Source: Temnopleurus reevesii
Taxonomy: Eukaryota > Echinodermata > Echinoidea > Temnopleuroida > Temnopleuridae
Length of the DNA stretch: 64,000 nucleotides
Reading direction: 5' to 3'
NCBI GenBank assembly: GCA_036244855.1
Contig: BQKZ01000061.1
Location: 143,311 to 207,310 of the forward strand
In this document: piece by piece, positions 1 through 12,600 of the stretch
Layout: each line of letters opens with the position of its first letter
Position numbering within the stretch: the first letter of the stretch is position 1
Made by a program: the position numbers and the translations under genes
Notes under the pieces: generated by a model
What the model saw: only the letters and a program-made list of their open reading frames with translations
Databases searched by the model: none
What the model was told of the DNA's origin: nothing

Positions 1-187
1 GCTATACAAATGTTGTGTATTTATTATCATTATTATGCACATGATGAATAATAGTCAGAAATAGTTGTCTTGAAATCAAATGTTTAATCAAATTTATAGA
101 TGATCTCTTATTAGAATGTTTTTGTTACAATGTTCAATACAAATAGATTTGCTCATATCACTATGCTAAATTTTCTTCTCATTACAG

Positions 188-3100
188 CACAACATGTATT
201 AGTCAAGCCAAACGTGAGAGGACTTGAAAAAGACACAACAGGAGAGCCACCAGCAGAACCTGTGTAAGTCTCACTTCTGGAAAGATTTTGATCCTTTTGA
301 TTGAATCATTGACAGTCATTTGATTAGTTCCTTTTCTAAAGGTGTTTGTAAAAATAGTGAATTTAAAAGCTTTTACCTAGTACACAATCTGTGTATAAGT
401 CTAACTTCATTGATCGCTTTTCAATTTTTTCTCTTGCTGGAAGAACTGAAATTTCCCCACTGAAGAAGCTTGGAACATATGTTCCAACTTGAGATATTAT
501 TCTTCTACTAGGATCGTGCAGTGCACCTGCGTTATTTGATGGTAAATTAGACAATTAGACCCCCAAATCTTTCCACCATGGTGGCTACAAACAGCGTTTT
601 ATCGAAATTCCTCACAGTATTGTAAACTGATGCAGCATATTTGGTATTGACCTGATAGTGATGTATTTAGAGGCATTTGTCAGGTTTGCCAATGTGATCT
701 CTGAACATGAACAATATCTCAATTCAGCAACTTATTCAAAGCCACCAGAGGAAATATTGGACATTAATTGAACTGACTAATATATGCCAGCTCTAAGGCC
801 TGTAACATAAAAGAGATACAAGAAATTGAAATTTAATCATATCCCTATGGTGCACAATTAATATTTATTGTAAGTTTACTTGCATGTTTTATGTTACAGG
901 CCCCTATTCATTTAACAAAAGATAAGTTTAAATACTAGTTAAATTTTTTGTGTATTTCTATTTGGAGTGGATTGGACTATTCCAGGCCATGGCACAATGG
1001 CTTCCTGGACGCTGTTGATGAAATGCGAGCCAACCTTCACATCACCCATCCGTCCATGTAGATCTGTTATTCTTCATATTTTCAAACAATATTATCACTT
1101 TTATCATTAGTATTATTATTAGGTGGTCTGTCCTATTTGACAGATCACCTATTGTTATCGTCCGAATTTTCTTTGTTTCTCACTTTATTTAATTTTATTT
1201 CCACCTTTTTTTTGTGTCCAGAATATCTCCAAAGTCCTTTAGTCTAAGTTCTTCAGATTTTAGTCATATATCAAGGTCATTAAAAACTCGTTCATCCAAC
1301 GAGACCAATGTCATGGCGTCATCGTGACGTCGTGTGGACGCCATTTTGTAAAATCACATTATCATTCTTATCTTCCTAAATAATCATCAATAATCATTCA
1401 TATTCACGTCATATAAACTTCAGGTCAAGGGTCATTAGGTCATTTCATCAAAGTTCATCCAAAGGTCATTACGCGCGCGTACGCGTCCATCAAAATTTCA
1501 AAATGCTCAAAATCACTTTTGGACCGAATTAGAGTACGTTTCAGGTCATTTTAAGCCTTTCAAAAATTTGCCCGCACGGACGGATACGCGCGCGTCATTG
1601 CGCGTTTCACCATGAGAAAGTCTAAATTCGCCATTTCTGTTGAGGTACTCAAATAGAGCATAAAATTCTGATCAAAATGATACCTTGTTCAACTTTCTAC
1701 GACCATTATTAAGGAAATTATCATCTCCCAAAGTATTCCGTGCGCGTGCGCGCGCGCGTGTTCCCTCTTCTTAGGCCGAATATGGTCAAAAACATGCCTT
1801 GAAGAAAGACCATGTATCTCGTAAACGAGTCCATTGACCCCCGATTTTTTTTTCATGAACGTATAAAGTATGAGCTGTAGACATTATTTCATGTGCTGCA
1901 TACCTTTCATAAACGTTGTGACGTCATCAAAATGGCGCCTAAACTCAAAATTTCATTTTTTTCAAAATGGCGTCATAACATTTATGCAAATTCGTCCATA
2001 ACTCCGTTAATATTGGTCATTTTGCTCCCAGTTTTTGATATGTTGTAGCTGAGGCAATTCGGCACAAAACCAGTTCCCACGGTTTTTCATTTTGACAATG
2101 GTAACATGGCTTATTTCTACGATATATATATATAGGCATGTCAATTTCACCCGTTTTACACGTAATCTCTATAGGAAACGATCTCTGATGAAAACTTGAT
2201 TCTGCACCCGTGTCTTATTTTTGCAAAATCTCCCTTATTCTTGCTCGAAATTTTTCGTCCTTGAAATATGTTGTTGCCTGATAAATTCACTTATCATATG
2301 GGTTCGGTTTTTAAATTATGATGTCATTGTCATGCTTAATTTTGAAGGCCAAAAAGGGTTATACGGATCCGATTTTCAATTTACGTGTATTATGAATGGG
2401 GAATATCCTAGCTCAATCGGTAGGGCGTTTACCTCCCAACCTTGAAGTCCCGGGTTCGAGTCCGCCTCTGACATTTTTTTCAAATTTTTTTTTTCTTCTC
2501 TAATTTTCTTACTCATTGTATTTATTATATCCATCAAGAAAAATGGAAGTTGACATCGCATTTTTTAAAATAAGTAATTTGCAATCTATTTTTTTTAAAG
2601 GTCAAAGGTCACTAATATAATGCGTCAGTAAAAGTATGGCATATTGGTACTCAAAATATTGGACATTTAATGACAAATATAATTACAATACTTGTTGTCA
2701 TAATTTTTCAAAATGACCTTACAAATTTATGGCAATTTATTGATTACATCATCAATATTGGTCTTCATGCGCCAAAATGTTGATATGTTGTAGCTGACAC
2801 AATTTTCTACAAAATAAATGCTCAGTATTTTTCAGTCTGACAACGTTAACATGGTTTAATTTTACGATATATAAAGGCATGTCTATTTCATCCTTTTTGT
2901 ACGTTATGTCTATGAGAAACGATTTCTGATAAAAACTTGATTCTTCATCTTTGTCTTATTTTTGCAATATCTCCCTTATTCTTGCTCGAAATTCTTCGTC
3001 CTTGAAATATGTTGTTGCCTGATTAATTCTCATTGGCCATCTTTGAAAAATATCAAATGTCAAATGACAAACTTAAACCTCCTCCTCATTTTCGAGAAAA

Positions 3101-6100
3101 TCCGGACGACAAACTAAAATTTATTTTTACTTAGCCTATTCGTCCCAATGACGAATTAAATGTCTAGTTATCTTTATCAATTTGCAGTGGATTGGACTAC
3201 TCCAGTCCTGAGCACAGCGACTTCCTGGACGCTGTCAATGAAATGCGAGCCAACCTTCACATCACCCATCCGTCCTTGCAGATCTGTTATTCATATTTTC
3301 CAAAATTATTCTTATTATCATTATTAATATCAATATTATGATTTTCAATTTGCAGTGGATTGGACTATTCCAGTCCATGGCACAATATGGCTTCCTGGAC
3401 GCTGCAGATGAGATGCGAGCCAACCTTCACATCACTCATATATCATTACAGATCTGTTAATCTTCATATTTTCAAACATTACTATTATTTCTATTATTAT
3501 CATTTTACTCCATTGTAATTTATGATTCTATGTTTCGCTGATCAGGCTACTCTGAATAAATATTCGTGAATAAATAAATAGATAAATAAATAAAAAAAAT
3601 AAATCATTATCATTATTATTGATTTGCAGTGGCCTGGACTATTCCAGCCCGTGGCACAACGACTTCCTGGATGCTGTCGATGAAATGCGAGCCAACCTCC
3701 ATATCACCCATCCATCCATGCAGATCGTCCTAGGCATGTGCCAGACCAGCCTGGGTAGACTCCTGCTTGTTGACCTCAAAGGTCAAAAGGCACAGGGGCC
3801 GGTAGAGTGCGAGCACCTGAAGAATAATGTGATCCTCGAGTGTGAGAAGATGGAGGAGAAGTAAGTGAATCAAGGGGAGATTATTGTCATTTTTGTCGGC
3901 ATGATTTCTAAAATGTAACTACAAGATCCTAGAATTTTATGGGGAAAAAGCGTTTCAGGAATGACATAAATCAATCTTTTACATTTGAATCATTTTGATC
4001 TTGGCCAAGATAATCATTGGAAACATTTTTTGTTGATGGCCCTTTAAATGATATGCGATATGATATTGCATAAAGTTGTTATTGATTACTTGAATGAGTC
4101 CTCTTCCAGCCTTCATATGAAATATGCGGAACTAATTCAAATTCAAATAAATTCTTTTTTTTTAATTTCCAGCAGAAATGGTTCCCAAGATGTCATGATC
4201 ATACAATAATTTTCTCAAAAGAAAAGATTCTGATGTATTTGTACTGATTATCGAGCTTTATTATATGTTGTATATTTGAAGTATTTTTCCCCTATCTCTC
4301 TTTCTCTCTCTTGTGTCCTTCCTCCGCTTAGTTCGGAGATCGTCGACATGGGTTGCCGCTTCCATTTGGAGTCTTGTTCTCAAAGATTCTTAGGACTTAT
4401 TTAGTTTTTGTTGTCGAGTTGAGTGAAGGTTGCGAAGGTAATATAGTATGTGCGTATGCAGTTGTGCTCTTGTAAAATTTTGCATGGGGCCAGGTGGGAG
4501 GAAAAGAACAGAGTCGAGGAAGGTATTGGGGTCGCTTTGGAAAAAGTTTTGGAAGCTCTTGGTGTTCGAGTTGGAGGAAATTCGTTTCACAAGATCTTGC
4601 TGAAGGGGTTCCAGTACAGGGCATGTTGCAACCAGATGTTTTACATCTTCCTGTTCGAGATGACAGTTATTATACATACATTTTATGATAAGAAGTAATC
4701 ATTAATTTTGGATTTGTTTCTTTTGCTAGACTAATGCATAGCTGGTGGCCTGAAGTTCTCAATGTGTTCATGGATCGCAAAAGATTGTCTGATGTTCCTT
4801 CTGAAAAGCTGGAATCCTTCTACTGTAGTGTTTCAACTCTCATATCAAATCAGGTAAATAACATTTTCTACTTTCCCAAAATAAGTTTATCTGACTGATA
4901 AAGATGAATTCTTGATGAATTTTTCATGTTACAAATATTGTTTGCAATAACCTAATACACTTTTGCACACTAACAGTAGATGCTTCATCGGACAATTGAT
5001 GGCAACTGGCATCTATTGAACGTTGGGTAGATCAAGCACCAATGACATTTATCTACCTATTTTATACCAATGGATGGGAATCTGATCTCCCCATCAACAA
5101 TTGATGGTGACTGGCCTACATCGAATAGTCTACGCATCATCCAACTCTTTCAAGTTGCCATTAATTGTCTCAAAAATAATTCTGTTTTAGTGCATGATTA
5201 ACTAACGGGCACAACAGAGCAAAGTGTCTAAATCTTTAGACTTTGTCATTATACATTTTCGTTAAGAATCATTTGAGAAAAATTTCTCATCAAAAGCTCT
5301 TGAGCAATTAATATGATTCATATTTTCTTCTAATTTGGTAAATAATTAATTTTTCATCATATCAGCAGGAGGTATTATGTGTATCTTATCTTTCCAACTT
5401 ACAGTTAAAACAGCTTATCGTACGATCCATCGAGTCATGGGTTGAGCTGTTCGACATGGACGACAAGCAACGCCTGCCGATCTTCAAAATGGAGCTGACG
5501 TATGACAATGACAAAATGGAGTTCTACCCATACTACTCCGATCTCGAGGAATGTCTCCTCTTTGTAGTCCTCCAGCTGACAAAGACCATGCAGAGCGTCC
5601 CCACAGTCCAGTCCTGGCTGTCAGGGACCAACGAGCTCAACAGCATTGATGTCATGGTGGCGGAGCATGTCGTCACTAGGGCCAGGAACACATTGAAGGA
5701 AGCGTGCAAGCTCAACTTTGAGAAGCCCAGTGCCCATCTTGATTCATACAGTAAGGATTTGATGTTATACTCCTTGTAAATGGGCAATTCCTCAACACTT
5801 TACTCCATTTTGGCTTCACTTTGTGAGCTACCTGAGCCATAATAATTTTAGAGCATCGCACCTAGAATTATGAAGAGTTATTTCAGGAAATTTTATCGCT
5901 TTGCTCAAATAATGATGAGCAGTTTTAGGTCTGAGTTAGGTATACCTTTACCAAAATTTGTATGCCTCCACCATCGAATGTGATGCCTGATAAAGCATTC
6001 TTATATGAATTTCCTACCAGATACTCTTATCCATAGACTTCCGTATGTTTATTAAAATGTTCTTTCCAAATTATTGGTTTACAAACTCTAATCTTACAAA

Positions 6101-9100
6101 TAAAAAACCCTCTCATTGAACTGTTTTTAATTCTTTAATTTGAGACATTTAGTAACCATTTATAACACCAATTTTTCTATTTCAGTGGAGAAATATGAAC
6201 ACCTGTGCAATGGAGAAGCTCAGTCAAAGGTGGATCAGTTCCTACAGGATGAACACACATTTGAAGAGTATTGCAAGGTAGGTCTAAAACATTAAAAGTC
6301 TTAAAAGAATTCTTATTTTCTCATGGTTGTACTGCATTAGTGGGTCATAGATATGGTTGAAGGGGCTAGCCTTCTATGTTTCAACTTGCTATTTGATAAT
6401 GGCCGTTCAGTAATTCAAGCCGATGAGCAGTAATAATTTTTTTTTGTGGTACAGTTTTTAATAATAATTTTTTATTGTGGTACAGTTGAGTTTTTGCCCA
6501 AATTTCTATGATGCAAATGCAAAATAGACTACTACAAAATCAGAATAAATTTCCATCCTTTTGCAATGCTAGTGTGATGAATTTGAGTCAGGTGTAGTTG
6601 AATTTGTTGCTGAAGGAATCGTTAGCATTGAAATCCAAGACCTCAGAAAAAGGTGCAGAGTTATGAGAAAAAATGGTTGCCTTCTTGCTAAACCAAGGTA
6701 TTTGACTTCAAATCGTTTAGAGTACATATAACAACGTTTGAATGTTTATATGGAGGTTCACAAGAGGCTCACATAACAATTAAACAATAATGAGATAGCC
6801 AAGACTATTTCAAGCAATGGGGGCTCCTGGACTAGCATTAGTATGTCATTCCTGCATGTAGATGCTGTAATTTATTATGGTTAATGGATGTTTTCCATCT
6901 AATTTCTCTCTCTATTTTGCAGTTCATCGAGGAGTTCCGAATGCTGGCCAAGGAGATCATGAGCCTGGACAGCATCGTCCATTTTGACATGGTCCGTTTG
7001 GACTGCGAGGATCTCAAGAGAGGTCTGGCAGAGAAGTCCAGGGGCTATGCCAACACGCTGCTAGAGAGAGTAGCTTCAGATCATAGACAAGAGAATGAGA
7101 GGTGAGTTGAGTTGTAGTTTTACGTAATGTAATGTTTGAAATATTAGGGTCAATATTCTGAGGGGGTTGCATTTGATCGAGAATCAACTGCAAATCAGTT
7201 ACAAATTGTAACACGCATTTTCCTTTGCACATGATATGCGCTTCTAAGAAGACTCGCATGAAACAATTATTTTGATTGGCGAGTTCCGATCAACTGCAAC
7301 TTGCGATCATTTGCAACTTTTGAACAAAAAGAAAGAAAAATTAGACCTTAAGAATTTTTTTCATTGAGAGATTCTTGATTCAAACAGGCCCTGCCACAGA
7401 AAAGTGAGGTCATTTGTAAATGGATAATTAGTATGTCCTAATTTGTTGCCATTTACATTCTAGAGAGTAGCAAATGAAGCAGCGGTCTGTCAATTAAATA
7501 ATATCTGTCGATATGCATATTGTGAGATATTGCTGAACAGTACTACCTGCTGTTTTCACACATGAGGACACTATTAGAAAAGGCAGATTGTCACTAATTT
7601 GGAATTATTCTTTGGAATATGGTATTGGAGCATGCTTCCCTCTGAATGTTTTTTTTTTTTTCAGCTGGGCCACTTAAACCATATTTAAGTTAAATTTGTG
7701 AGAAATCCAATTTTGTCTCCTTTACAATGAAAGTAGAATGTTTGAGCATTTTGCTTTTTACTATAATGTATGTTTCTTTAGGACAAACCACTATCCACTT
7801 ATCCATTATCCCCCCTCCATTTTTTTACAGCATCTGCAAAGAGTTTGAGACGATCAGAGACCGAGCTCTCAAGACTCCAGAGAGCTCTGAAGAAATGATG
7901 GAGATGATCTCCTACATCGAGAAGGCTCGCATCGAGGGCATCAAGGGGTTGAAGGAGCGCATCGGAGACAGCAGACGCAAGATGAACTTCCTCCTGGATA
8001 TCTATCTGTTCCAAGCAGACCATATTGAGCTCAATAAGACAGTGCTGATGTGGCCCAGCAACATACAGCCCATCTTTGATGATAACGAAGAGGTGAGAAG
8101 GATTTTAAGCAAGGGATGGATCCAAAAGGGTGGGAGTGTGAAAGTGCCATCTATGGCTTGACTAGAATAATGTCCTCTTCCAAAGGGGATTGGGACAGAC
8201 CAGCTAGCCACCAATGCCCAGTTAACGAAATGAAAATAAATGATATTCATTCCAGGGGGGGGGGGCAGGAAGAGGGTTTTCACCATGATTCCGCTTTGAA
8301 GGTGCAAAATGCATGGACCTTTATATGCCACAAATAAGAGAGCCACAACCCCAGTTGTCTGTGAAATGATGTGAATCCTGTAAGGATTGTATGTCTTACT
8401 GCTGAGACAAATAATTGCAAATCGCTTAGAGAGTTAAAATTCAATGAACCCGAAAAATGCATATTATTTCTTCGTAAATGATTTATTTGTAAATGATGTA
8501 TTCTGAGAAAAGCTGAGGCCACTGAAATTCATATTCATTTTAATTGAAGCACCCTACTAAAATACTACTCAGGGAGTGGAAAATTTTATGTTTGCATGCC
8601 TGAATCAAATAAAATGGGGTAATGATAGCTCTATGTTGTTGCAGGGCTCGCTGTGAGAACAGTTTGAAGAACTGAAGCAAGCAGCTATCCTGGTTATTAT
8701 TACCATTATCATTATTATAATTCTTATTATTTCATGTCCTATTGTATTTTCACATCAGTTGGTTGAGAAATCCAAGAGGAAGGGAGAGAGTGAGCTGCTG
8801 GAGAAACGCGAGAAGCTAATGATCGAACTAGAGAAGATCCGCAAGAGGGTTGCGGAGTTTGCAGAGTATGGCGAGCTGGATATGATGGTGCAATATGTCA
8901 ACGATGTCAGAGCTGTGCAGAAGAGACTAGTGGATGCGCAGGAAAACATCAACTTTATCAATAAGGTAATTGATTGCCATGGAAATTCCCTATGATGTAC
9001 GGAAATGCTACTTGTAAAATAATATTGAGATAAGAAGTAATTAAATGACTGAAGGAAATATTTTTTTACAAGACAAAACACTTTTTTCTCAGTTGCATTT

Positions 9101-9656
9101 GATTGGGAAGTGAACACCTAATTAACGTAAGAAAACATAACATCAATACTCAGGAATACTCTGCAACTCTTATCCTGATTTTATATTTATTCTTGCGACA
9201 ATGAGTTGATATTTAATTGAATTCATGAAGCTTCCATTTCTTGTTTCAAGTGTTTTACTTAGTCGTTAATTTTGACATGATCATTCTCAGCTCGCCATAT
9301 AATATACAGCATATCACAGGGGGTGTTGCTAAAATATGAAGATCAATCAACTGCAAAACATGTGCAAATTGAAACGATTCTTACCAGATGCATGTTACAG
9401 TAATCAGTGATTTTGATTGACGTAAACTATGCAAATTAACTCACAATCACAAATTTCTACAAACACCCCATCAGTCCAGAATGTTGTCACTTCATATTCT
9501 TGATGTTGAAAATGTTTTCTCCCCGTGTTTTCAGGAAGAGAAACTATTCAAATGGGATGGAACTGACTATCCTGAGGTTGAGCTGATTACAACAGCCATC
9601 GAACCCTACCAGAGACTCTTCAGTCTGGTTGTCAAGTGGCAGAGAGCTGAGAAAAA
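188..9656 (+). CDS. DNAH12: DNAH12 exons 1-9: N-terminal tail
   Basis: Exons 188..263, 3630..3860, 4730..4853, 5405..5750, 6186..6277, 6923..7101, 7831..8092, 8759..8965, 9535..9656; window residues 1-545. Exon 1 ([14 protein letters not shown]) ends with two bases of a Val codon that exon 2 completes, giving [11 protein letters not shown] as in DNAH12 relatives. Exon 8 is strongly charged ([19 protein letters not shown]) and predicts a coiled coil. The tail of these monomeric dyneins docks the motor on the A-tubule through actin/centrin light chains. The family lacks the long N1 dimerisation region of outer-arm and cytoplasmic chains, and the short tail here agrees. Intron 1 (264..3629) is the most cluttered intron, with three partial copies of exon 2 and a large repeat. 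Confidence 0.88.
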
Positions 9657-12600
9657 GTTAGTAATGGGACTTATATTTTTTCATAACCTAAATATGCGAG
9701 AAAAAAATAAACAAGAACTAGACCTTCGGTTTCAACATATGATCATCATTAGAGGAAAATTGGAATATATATTTCTAAACAACGGGGCGTACTTTTCACC
9801 AAATCTTTCTTAATGTTATGTGTGACTCCCAGGAACACTGGAGTATGTTAACAAGGGCAATACGTGTATGATTCTCAATCATTCAGCACAAGAACTGGTT
9901 CCTGTCGTTCTTAAAGTCATAAGTAACTTGGTGAAACATCGCCCATGACCAAAGTTTTACATACACAATGCCCTGTACATAGAGGTAAAAATAATTTCTT
10001 TTGTCAATTTGTTAATATGATACAAATTCTCTTGTAAAAAACACTGATACATATTATAGTTGTTTGTCATTTTGATTTTCCCATTTATTATCTTCATCTT
10101 TGCCATTTTTAGTGTGAAAAAGGAAGATTTTCATAACCTTTAATCTCACAACCTATTCCTGATTTCCAGGTGGATGGATGGTGCCTTCTTGGAACTCAAC
10201 TCAGAGTCCATCGAAGGAGAAGCTGACGAGTTCTGGAGGGACATCTACAAAATCACCAAGGGTTTTGTCAATGCCAAGAAGAAAGAGGAGGCAGAGAAAG
10301 AAAAGAATGCTCCACCAAAGAGAAAGAAGAAAGATGAGCCGGCGGAGGAAGAGGCAAAACCTGCTGAGGAGGAGACGGGATGGGCGGCCATTAAAGTCTG
10401 TAACACAGTGCAGGAACAGATCAAGGAATTCAAGGTAGATCATTTGCTATATGATGCAGGGATAATCTGTAGCTTGTTGCTCTCGTTGTAATAAGTCTGA
10501 TTAATTTAAGTGGTAGAACTGAGCAATATCCATAGTGTGTTGCCTGAATTCATGTATTTTGTTCATTAAGTTGTGATCTTTTGCCCCAAAAATGAATAAG
10601 TTGTAATGCTAATAATCAAAATGATCTTCTTGTATAATATCCTTGAGTTTCATATTGGCATGTTGTATACCTATCATTTAATATGAAGATCCATTTGTTT
10701 CAATTGTCTGAATTTGTCGTGTGGGAAAATGCAGTATTTACAGTGCTCCATTGATCTCGTAAGAATACTGTCCTCACTGACATTAAAGCCGCAGTGCTGC
10801 GTAGGCCGCTTAACCGTATTGGGTAAAAATTACGGCAGAAATTGTGAATTCATTTGTAATTTTTTTTCTCTATATTTGTGAATTTCAGGAGTTTATACCT
10901 ACAATTGCTATCCTCTGCAACCCTGGTATCAGGACCCGGCACTGGTCCAAAATGTCCGACATCGCTGGTTTTGACTTGACGCCTGACTCTGGCAGTACTC
11001 TACGGAAGGTGCTAAAGCTCAACCTTGGCACTTACATGGATAATTTTGAGACCATAAGTGCAGCTGCAACAAAGGTAAAGCTTTTTATGATTGATGTTTC
11101 TCTGAAATTCTAATCCTTTTACCCTGTGCAGGTCCTTAAAAAAAAAAGAGAAAGATATAGAACATTTTTAGATGTAGAACACTTTAAATGTGCATGTAAA
11201 TTAGCATTGAAAGCCATAACAGGGTAACAAAAGATGTGAAAATGTGAAGAGCAATTTCAGAATATTATCCCCGAATTTGTGGTTATTGATCAATTTATAT
11301 CAAAGATCAGTCAACTAGCTGACTGGTTGGTCAAGAAATTTGTTTATAGACTGTTTGATGGTTTGTTTGATTGATATAGCAACTACAATATTATGTTATC
11401 AAGCACCAAGAAATTTGTCTTATGTTGATCATCATGTAATTATTGTAAAATTATTAAAAAAAAAAAAAATACAAATGCATTGTATGAAGAGTGAATGAGT
11501 GCTTGATACATTCACTCAAATGGTAATTATATTTTGGACACTTTCTACAAATTTTGATTAAGCCAGTTTAAGAAGCTATCAGATCATTTATGAATCCAAG
11601 ATAATGGCCATGAGTCTACCTGAAGTAAAATCAAAATGAGCCAACATTTTTCCTAGTAAGCAAAACTTCCTAAATCCTTACTGTCATCATTAACCCTTTG
11701 TTTTACTATAGGAATACTCTTTGGAGAAGGCCATGGGCCGCATGCTGGAGGACTGGGAGGCGGTGTTCTTTGGGATGACCCCCTACCGTGACACAGGGGT
11801 CAAGATTCTGGCCTCAGTGGATGAAATCCAGACCATGCTGGATGACCAGATCGTCAAGACGCAGACCATGAGAGGCTCCCCGTTCATCAAACCATTTGAA
11901 AAGGAGATCAAGGTAAAGCATTACTTTTTAGTTCTGATTATACGTTTGAGATAGGAATCTGTAATAAGATAAATGGATAGAAGAGATCGAGAAATGTTAA
12001 GTTGGGGTAGTGGAATATTTTGAAGTGTCATGGTGGGAGAAATTGAAAGCACTTTCAGAAACAAGAATATGGGATAGTCCAGGTAAAAAGTCAAGTAAAT
12101 TTTTGTCGGTAGGGATAGTTTGGAGGAGGTTACATGTATGTCTTTTAAATAGAATGTAGCAAACAGGTACACCAGGGCTGTGTTTTATAAACTATTCACA
12201 GATCTAGGCTTGAATCTACAAATGACAGATGACCCTTTCTATTTTGTGCTTTCTGAGCGGTATAGGGATTATTGGGTGTGAGAAAGGGTCATTAGTTGTG
12301 CGCAGAGTTATGCGTATATCTATGAACGAGTTTATGAAACACAAGCCAGGCGTGAAAAGGGTCAAAACTTATATCCTAGAAGAATTTTACGAATGAGGTA
12401 GATTAGGATAGATATATCTTTCAATCTGGAGGAAAAATAAACAAAATAGTCTAGGCAAATATGATATAAGCAGATTTACAAAAAAGAAAATTTTATTACT
12501 ACGCAGCCAAGGACCACAGGCAAGGAGACAGGAATCACCATATCTACCACACAACAGAGAAATGACTTATTAGTTCCCTTTTTTTCTGTTGTAGGTTTGG

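Noticed and set aside
2403..2475. Functional tRNA-Gly(CCC)
   Set aside because: A and B boxes are good, but the anticodon and T stems do not pair and it lies within a repeat.
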